Notes under the pieces: generated by a model
What the model was told of the DNA's origin: nothing
Database searches by the model: none
Seen by the model: the letters and a program-made list of their open reading frames with translations, nothing else
Program-made: the position numbers and the translations under genes
Shown: one piece after another, positions 58,786 through 64,000 of the stretch
Layout: each line of letters starts with the position of its first letter
Numbering within the stretch: position 1 is the stretch's first letter
NCBI GenBank assembly: GCA_017619635.1
Contig: JAFZRZ010000013.1
Location: 49,716 to 113,715 of the forward strand
From: Lachnospiraceae bacterium
GTDB taxonomy: Bacteria > Bacillota > Clostridia > Lachnospirales > Lachnospiraceae
Length of the DNA: 64,000 nucleotides
Reading direction: 5' to 3'

Positions 58786-59484
58786 CTATTCTTCCTCTTC
58801 GTCCTCTCTTATCTTGTAACACTCATCCTCTATAACGATGGCGCCTATATCTTCCAGTCTCTTAAGCGCATCAAATACTTCATTCTGTGACATGTTTCTC
58901 GGGATCAGTCTGCTGATTCCGCCTATATCTATCGACTCATTCTTGTGAATGGTCTTAAACAGACTTCTTTCGGTTGAAGACAACTCTTCTGTTATGCCAA
59001 ACGAAGCAAAGAACTCATCATCCTTACGCTGCTCTTCAGCTCTTCTGAGCTCATCCTGTCTTCGTTGCTCCTCAACTCTTTTGAGTCTTTCAATTCTCTT
59101 TTGCTCTTCCTCCTGCATCCTCTGATTACTTTCAACAGTCTCAGGACAATAATCTACAAGAGTCTCGATCTTTACGGCTGTTGCTGTCATGGATACCATA
59201 ACAAGCTCACCTATTCTGCTACTTTCAAAACTAACACCGATCAATGCATTTGCACCAAGATTTTCCGCTTTTCTGATCACGCGATACTTCAGTGCCGCTT
59301 TAACCGTATTGAGTCTCTCGATCATCTCGGTAGCCTCTGTTCCGGTAAATGAAGATATCACATTGTCAATCGTTGATGTTAATCCTTTTTTAAATCCAAT
59401 TCCCACTAATAACTCGTCAAAGATCACATCAATATACTCTGTAATTACATATCCTTCCAAATTATGCCCAGTAGTAAGTATCAT
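58786..59484 (-). CDS. YbjQ-like protein with coiled coil and winged-helix tail
   Basis: This 232-residue protein has an N-terminal YbjQ/heavy-metal-binding-like domain (about 1-105, GLTSTIDNVISSF and AENLGANALIGVSFE), an Arg/Glu-rich coiled coil (about 125-165), and a C-terminal region that looks like a short winged helix (about 170-230). The family binds metals or acts in stress responses without proven function. AAGGAG precedes the ATG. It follows hflX by 44 bp. Confidence 0.75.
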   Translation of the reverse strand: MILTTGHNLEGYVITEYIDVIFDELLVGIGFKKGLTSTIDNVISSFTGTEATEMIERLNTVKAALKYRVIRKAENLGANALIGVSFESSRIGELVMVSMTATAVKIETLVDYCPETVESNQRMQEEEQKRIERLKRVEEQRRQDELRRAEEQRKDDEFFASFGITEELSSTERSLFKTIHKNESIDIGGISRLIPRNMSQNEVFDALKRLEDIGAIVIEDECYKIREDEEEE

Positions 59485-59528
59485 TGTTTTCTCTCCTTTA
59501 GTTTAAAATGGCTATTGCATTGATATTA

Positions 59529-60815
59529 TTATAACAGATTTTCATCCACAGTTATAATATTTTTATCATACTTTCCGACATAAGCTCTCGGAATATATGC
59601 TTCAATGAAAATATCACACTCTCTGTAGTCCTCTATGATGATATTTGAACTCCTTCTCAAGGCTTCCACATCGCCGCCCTGTGAGTATGAAAAAGACATC
59701 TGAACATGTATCTGATCTTCTCTTAATACTTTTTCTATCTCATCTAAAACTTCTTTTATCCCCTCACCGGTAAAAGCTGAAGCGACAAGGGTATGTCCCG
59801 CCTTGATATCTTTTATGAAGCGGCTCGAATCCTTTATTTCAGGATCAAGCTTATCTATCTTGTTTAAGGCCGTGATGACCGGCTTGTTTACGACTTTCAG
59901 TTCATCGAGCGTTTCATAAACGGTCTTCATATGTGCTTCCACATCAGGATCAGAAACATCCACCACATGCAGTAAGATATCGGCAAACTCAACCTCCTCC
60001 AGCGTACTTTTAAAAGCATCTATCAGATTATGTGGCAGTTTGTTGATAAAACCTACGGTATCCGTTAAAAGGATATTCTGTCCGCTTGAGAGCCTGCATA
60101 CTCTTGTTGTCGGATCGAGAGTTGCAAACAGCATATCCTCAGCAAGTACTCCCGCTCCTGTAAGCCTGTTTAGAAGTGTTGATTTTCCTGCATTGGTATA
60201 ACCTATGACTGCAACAACAGGGATTCCCTCATTTTGTCTTTTCTTTCTGTTTGTCTCTCTGACCTTTTTCATCTGAGCTATCGAACCCGACAGGATGGAT
60301 ATTCTCTTTTGTATCCTTCTTCTGTCTGATTCAAGCCTTGTCTCACCCGGGCCTCTTGTACCTATACCGCCGCCCTGTCTTGACAATTCCTTACCCAGTC
60401 CGTGAAGATGTGACAGCCTGTATTTTTGCTGAGCCATCTCCACCTGTATCTTACCCTCGTTGGTGGTCGCATGGGATGCGAATATATCAAGGATAAGTAT
60501 AGTCCTGTCTATGACCTTTACTTCCAGGATATCCGTAAGATTTCTTATCTGAGCAGGTGTAAGCTCATCATCACATATGACACCTGTGGCGTCATGCAGA
60601 TATATAAGGCTCTTTATCTCATAAGCTTTACCGCTTCCCACATATGTGGCAGGATCCGGATAATCAAGGCGTTGCGTCACCTTGCAGACAGCTTTCGCAC
60701 CTGCCGTATCCAAAAGTGCCTCAAGTTCATCAAGTGATCTGTTCTCCTGTGTATCCGGACTTATTCCGACAAGTATGTATTTTTCTTTTATGTTCTCATC
60801 TGTCAGTGTCATCAT
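59529..60815 (-). CDS. hflX: ribosome-splitting GTPase HflX
   Basis: This 428-residue protein has the HflX N-terminal domain (about 1-190), the glycine-rich GGGIGTRGPGETRLE linker, and a GTPase domain with G1 GYTNAGKST, G3 DTVGFINKLPH and G4 NKID. HflX splits stalled or hibernating ribosomes, notably after heat shock. It follows the XRE-HD gene by 9 bp in the same operon. No clear ribosome binding site is seen, which suggests coupling to the upstream gene. Confidence 0.95.
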   Translation of the reverse strand: MMTLTDENIKEKYILVGISPDTQENRSLDELEALLDTAGAKAVCKVTQRLDYPDPATYVGSGKAYEIKSLIYLHDATGVICDDELTPAQIRNLTDILEVKVIDRTILILDIFASHATTNEGKIQVEMAQQKYRLSHLHGLGKELSRQGGGIGTRGPGETRLESDRRRIQKRISILSGSIAQMKKVRETNRKKRQNEGIPVVAVIGYTNAGKSTLLNRLTGAGVLAEDMLFATLDPTTRVCRLSSGQNILLTDTVGFINKLPHNLIDAFKSTLEEVEFADILLHVVDVSDPDVEAHMKTVYETLDELKVVNKPVITALNKIDKLDPEIKDSSRFIKDIKAGHTLVASAFTGEGIKEVLDEIEKVLREDQIHVQMSFSYSQGGDVEALRRSSNIIIEDYRECDIFIEAYIPRAYVGKYDKNIITVDENLL

Positions 60816-60824
60816 ATGTAAGTG

Positions 60825-61640
60825 TTACATCAATCTCTTGTATATATCCAGCATGCTTTCTATCTGGTACTTTAAAAGCCATGCGGCTGAGTTATATTCG
60901 GGTGTTGCTTTGACTGTTTCCAAAAGCTTCGGATAATACTTTTCCGTCTCATTTATCATGCGGTAAATCTTATCACGGCTCAATCCCCAGCTCATTGTGG
61001 TCAAATTGTTACACCTGTCCATGCATTTGATAAGTGCAGCCTTCGGATTGCTCAGTATACCCTCATAGTATTTTCCTAAGATCTGCTCCCTGTCACTCTC
61101 CGTTGTCTTTTGGCAGGTCAAAAGCCTTACAAGTTCTTTTGTCTCATCGTTAACCGGAAGATCAGATAGCTTTCTGCCACAGTCTTCTATAACATCATGG
61201 AGCATACATGCCGCTAAAACCTCATCCTCAAATATATCCATGGAAAGAGCATGACATGCCAGGTTTAGCGGATGATATATATACGGGACCACGGATCTTT
61301 TTCTTTTCTGCCCTTCATGGGCCTGTACAGCATAGTCCACAGCTTTAAGAGTATTTGTTAACTTATAGTTCTTTGCCGTAGTCTTCACATATGTCTTCAT
61401 GTGTTCCCAGTTGTATATCGCCTCTTTTGTCTTAAAGGCCTTATGTTTCTCTTCAGCGATAGCCGATACCGATACGTCAAAAAGCTCAGCCAGTCTGATA
61501 AGCTTATCGGTATCCGGCCTGTACTCATCTCTCTCCCAGGATGAAACCGCCTGAAAAGTGATACCCAGTGCCTCAGCCACCTGTTCCTGTGTGAGACCGC
61601 GCTCTTCTCTTAAACTTCTTAGATTTGTTCCGATGCTCAT
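60825..61640 (-). CDS. XRE regulator fused to SpoT-like HD hydrolase
   Basis: This 271-residue protein has an N-terminal XRE helix-turn-helix (about 5-60, LTQEQVAEALGITFQAVSSWE) joined to an HD hydrolase (about 95-230). The HD residues appear as AVQAHEGQKRKR, IYHPLNLACHAL, ACMLHDVIEDCG and IKCMDRCNNLTTMSW. The latter pattern is that of the RelA/SpoT hydrolase domain; no synthetase is present. It may couple (p)ppGpp removal to DNA binding. It lies upstream of hflX and ybjQ-like genes. AAGGAG precedes the ATG. Confidence 0.87.
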   Translation of the reverse strand: MSIGTNLRSLREERGLTQEQVAEALGITFQAVSSWERDEYRPDTDKLIRLAELFDVSVSAIAEEKHKAFKTKEAIYNWEHMKTYVKTTAKNYKLTNTLKAVDYAVQAHEGQKRKRSVVPYIYHPLNLACHALSMDIFEDEVLAACMLHDVIEDCGRKLSDLPVNDETKELVRLLTCQKTTESDREQILGKYYEGILSNPKAALIKCMDRCNNLTTMSWGLSRDKIYRMINETEKYYPKLLETVKATPEYNSAAWLLKYQIESMLDIYKRLM

Positions 61641-61754
61641 AGGTTTTCACTCCTTACATCCATATACTACGAGAGATCACATAATCATTGTAGCGAGTGA
61701 ACCTTTAAGTTTCAAGATTTTATTCAAGTTGAACTTGAGTATTTTTACAATAAG

Positions 61755-61776
61755 AAAAACCGGCCATTGACCGGTT
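61755..61776 (-). terminator. terminator of the truncated regulator gene
   Basis: A 6-bp GC-rich stem (aaccgg / ccggtt, 61758-61763 with 61771-61776) is followed by TTTTTC on the minus strand. Confidence 0.68.
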
Positions 61777-61793
61777 CCTCTAAAAAACACATA

Positions 61794-62252
61794 TTAACCC
61801 GTGATCAGGGCATTGATCAAAAAAGCCAATCCCAAGACTATTATAGGGATGATCAAAAGACAGATGCCTATAGTCCCCGCTCCGTACGTATTCTTTCCCC
61901 TTACTTTGCATATGATCCCGTAAATGATCAGAATGATACCGGGAACTGTCGCAGTATGCGGGATCGTGGCAGAGATCATAAGCTTTTCTGCCTGCCATTC
62001 AATACTCATAAGTATGTCAAGTATTGAAAAGATAACTGTCGTTGCCGTAAATGTGTAAAGGATAATCTTATGTCTCTCATCAAGATCGGCTGTTGCGACT
62101 CTCACAACATCATTTACCGTTTCTTCCACCTCATTTACAGCATTTTCTTTTAATTCTTTTTCTGATCTCATAAGCTCAACTATGGATAGCTCCAAAGCAT
62201 TGGCAAGATCTTCTATGGAATTGATATCCGGAAATCCCAATCCAGTTTCACT
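61794..62252 (-). pseudogene. 5'-truncated XRE-type membrane regulator
   Basis: This remnant starts in the middle of the typical XRE domain end (ETGLGFPDINSIEDLANALELS), then has a linker and three hydrophobic segments (about 63-145). An in-frame TGA at 62253-62255 precedes it, the ribosome binding site and the recognition helix are missing, and the serine-recombinase gene begins 36 bp away. The complete gene would have carried the HTH upstream, so an insertion or deletion at about 62250 has cut it. The rest may lie beyond the other end of the element, outside the window. Confidence 0.75.
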
Positions 62253-62287
62253 TCATTAAAGATATGGATTCTTGTTCGATGGAAAGA

Positions 62288-63904
62288 TCACTCGATCTTC
62301 CCGATAAAACGGTAGTAGATCTCTACTTCCTGCTCTATGGTGCCATCTTCCTTCTTTACTGCCTGATGGATCAAGATCTTTTCTATAAGAGCATTCAACA
62401 GAGGGGCTGTCAGTTCTGATATATCACTGTACTGTTTGACCAGTTCGAGCCATTTTCCTACATTGGATTCATTCTCCTTTACCGTATTGATCTCTTCGCT
62501 GAGAGCAGTTATCTTTTCTTCAAGTTCTGCCTGCTCTTTCTGATACTTTACTGACAGCATATTGAAATTGTATTCCGTGATCTTTTCTGAGACATAGTCC
62601 TCATAGAGTCTTGAAAACAGTCCGTCCAGTTCTTTCTTTCGCTTCTGCATACGCTTAAGGTCGTTTTCCTGCTTGTTGCGCATCTTTCCCGTTTCCTTAT
62701 CGCTTGCAGCCATGAGCTTCTTTATGAGCTTATCCTCATCGGTCTGAGCCTGTGAAGACCAGTATCTGAGTCTTGAAAGGACGTATGCAGACAACGTGTC
62801 ATATCGGATGTAGTGGTTTGAACAGTGATCCTTTCCCATAGAACTGTATCTGCTACATTTAAAGTAATGGTAAGGTTCCTTTGCACTATTGTTGATCGAA
62901 TATCCCATCGACCAACCACAGTCCGCACACTTCAAAAGCCCCGCAAAAATCTGTGTATCCTTATCCTGTTTCTGTCTGCGCCTTCTCACATCGATCATCT
63001 GCTGGACTGTTTCAAAGTCCTCTTTGGAGATGATAGGCTCATGAGTGTTCTCGATACGCATCCACTCATCCTTATCCTTTCGGATACGGTGCTTATTCTT
63101 ATACGAGACATTAGTCTGCTTATAGTGAATCGTGTTTCCGATATAAGTCTCATCCTTTAAGATGCTCTTGATCTGTGCTGCTGTCCAGGCATAAGCTTTC
63201 TCTTCAGACGCTCCTGCATAGATGTTGGAAAAAGATCCATCCCTCTTATAGTTAAGATATCCGGGAGTAGGCACTTTCTCCTCTGTGAGCATCTTCATGA
63301 TCTTCCATGAACCATGTCCGAGAAGTGCATACTCATATATCTTTTCCACTATCCATCTGGTCTCTTCATCTATCGCCAGTTTGTTCTTTATCTCAGGATG
63401 CTTCTTATAACCTATCGGTGCATATGCACAGGTCCTTTCGCCTGCCTTGAACTTTGCGTTCATGGAAGCCTTTATCTTTCGGCTCGTATCCTTTGCATAC
63501 CACTCATTGAACAGGTTCTTGAATGGGACGAAATCGCTAAGTCCCTTCTCGGTATCCTCTCCGTCCGAAACGGCTATGTAGCGAACATTCTTCTCAACTA
63601 AGTAGAATTCCAGGTAATAGCCCATCATGACATGTTCCCTTCCAAATCTCGACAGGTCTTTTGTGATTATGCAGTTGATCATTCCGGATTCCACATCTTC
63701 TATCATGCGTTTGAAAGCAGGTCGGTCAAAATTCGTTCCTGACCATCCGTCATCCACATATTCTTCGACCACATGAAATCCGTTATCCTGTACAAACTGT
63801 CTTAAGATGGTCCTTTGTGTCTCGATACTCACACTGTCGCCATAGTTTTCATCATCACGGCTTAGTCTTAAGTATAGTGCTGTATTGTTTTCCTGTTGTT
63901 TCAT
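62288..63904 (-). CDS. large serine recombinase (TnpX-like)
   Basis: This 538-residue recombinase has an N-terminal resolvase domain (catalytic Ser15 in YLRLSRDDE, SIETQRTILRQF, TKDLSRFGREHVMMGYYLE), a recombinase domain, a zinc beta-ribbon (CADCGWSM, then KCSRYSSMGKDHC) and a C-terminal coiled coil (about 395-475). It excises and inserts DNA through a two-base crossover. The ATG at 63904 is chosen for its AAGGAG site. It lies at the element edge next to a split XRE gene. Confidence 0.92.
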   Translation of the reverse strand: MKQQENNTALYLRLSRDDENYGDSVSIETQRTILRQFVQDNGFHVVEEYVDDGWSGTNFDRPAFKRMIEDVESGMINCIITKDLSRFGREHVMMGYYLEFYLVEKNVRYIAVSDGEDTEKGLSDFVPFKNLFNEWYAKDTSRKIKASMNAKFKAGERTCAYAPIGYKKHPEIKNKLAIDEETRWIVEKIYEYALLGHGSWKIMKMLTEEKVPTPGYLNYKRDGSFSNIYAGASEEKAYAWTAAQIKSILKDETYIGNTIHYKQTNVSYKNKHRIRKDKDEWMRIENTHEPIISKEDFETVQQMIDVRRRRQKQDKDTQIFAGLLKCADCGWSMGYSINNSAKEPYHYFKCSRYSSMGKDHCSNHYIRYDTLSAYVLSRLRYWSSQAQTDEDKLIKKLMAASDKETGKMRNKQENDLKRMQKRKKELDGLFSRLYEDYVSEKITEYNFNMLSVKYQKEQAELEEKITALSEEINTVKENESNVGKWLELVKQYSDISELTAPLLNALIEKILIHQAVKKEDGTIEQEVEIYYRFIGKIE

Positions 63905-63936
63905 CTCATTCTTCTCCTTTCGCGAATGAAACAACC

Positions 63937-63975
63937 CACACTTACAATACATGATTCAACTATATCATAAGTGTG
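63937..63975. repeat. 8-bp inverted repeat upstream of the recombinase
   Basis: CACACTTA (63937-63944) and its complement (63968-63975) are 23 bp apart, just before the recombinase start. It may be an operator or recombinase site. Support is weak. Confidence 0.4.
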
Positions 63976-64000
63976 TTTGTCCTACAATTACCGGATCATA

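Larger units (their letters stand above)
62253..64000. mobile_element. left edge of a serine-recombinase element
   Basis: The boundary is set where the XRE gene remnant ends (about 62250). Inside it the only gene seen is the large serine recombinase; the element continues past the window. The family resembles TnpX/TndX resolvases of Tn4451/Tn5397-type elements. The other end and the attachment core cannot be seen. Confidence 0.65.

Noticed and set aside
1..64000. CRISPR arrays, rRNA genes or complete insertion sequences
   Set aside because: No regularly spaced repeats, rRNA-like stretches or transposase genes with flanking inverted repeats were seen.

Overview
The window looks like chromosomal DNA of a Gram-positive anaerobe of the Lachnospiraceae (Clostridia, Bacillota), probably a motile, polysaccharide-degrading gut or rumen species. 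The basis is inference from gene content: an indolepyruvate:ferredoxin oxidoreductase, an aldo/keto reductase with clustered iron-sulfur motifs, a GH43 enzyme and a type-B carboxylesterase, a chemotaxis receptor, Firmicutes-style ribosome binding sites, tRNAs without encoded CCA and moderate-to-low GC. Most genes lie on the minus strand in short operons with 1-4 bp overlaps.

Layout. 0.1-8.7 kb: a J-domain membrane protein with a HerA-like ATPase, an AraC regulator, a stand-alone TrpB2, and a GntR-ABC transporter operon behind a 33-bp perfect operator palindrome. 8.7-16.5 kb: a chemotaxis receptor, a membrane-fused spermidine-synthase-like protein, two lipoproteins, tRNA-Leu(CAG), an aldo/keto reductase and an anchored protein. 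16.6-21.3 kb: tRNA-Leu(AAG), then methyltransferase, phosphodiesterase, two acetyltransferases, a CPBP protease and an alpha/beta hydrolase. 21.3-33.1 kb: PaaK-IorB-IorA for aromatic 2-oxoacids, a FecR protein with zinc-ribbon-like repeats, CapA and DUF3160 proteins, an esterase and GH43. 33.2-34.8 kb: a low-complexity protein and a MORN-repeat protein.

34.9-37.2 kb is a minimal integrated element in tRNA-Pro(AGG). It has 44-bp att repeats that start exactly in the anticodon loop, paired arm repeats, a five-hairpin array, xis, and an integrase whose good ribosome binding site is followed by ATA. 37.3-47.7 kb: a sugar nucleotidyltransferase, a degenerate GGDEF-EAL protein behind a promoter with a 12-bp inverted repeat, and a five-gene operon mgtE / TetM-like GTPase fused to a YacP-type nuclease / unknown / archaeal-type IMP cyclohydrolase / stand-alone AICAR transformylase. 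The operon starts with a 33-codon leader ORF that overlaps mgtE.

47.7-61.6 kb is mostly housekeeping: YitT-like protein, HAD hydrolase, dCMP deaminase, Spx/ArsC-like protein, class A PBP, small proteins (two of under 60 residues), SCP2, SGNH, rhodanese, HD, SRAP, YbjQ, HflX, and an XRE regulator fused to a SpoT-like HD domain. At 62.25 kb an XRE membrane-regulator gene has lost its 5' end next to a large serine recombinase gene, the edge of a second mobile element that runs out of the window.

The strongest candidate for an undescribed system is the fusion at 43566-46163. It joins a ribosome-binding translational GTPase to a nuclease of the same broad family as Rae1, the Bacillus A-site mRNA endonuclease, in an operon with a magnesium transporter and the last two steps of purine synthesis. 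All function calls come from reading motifs; no database search was run.
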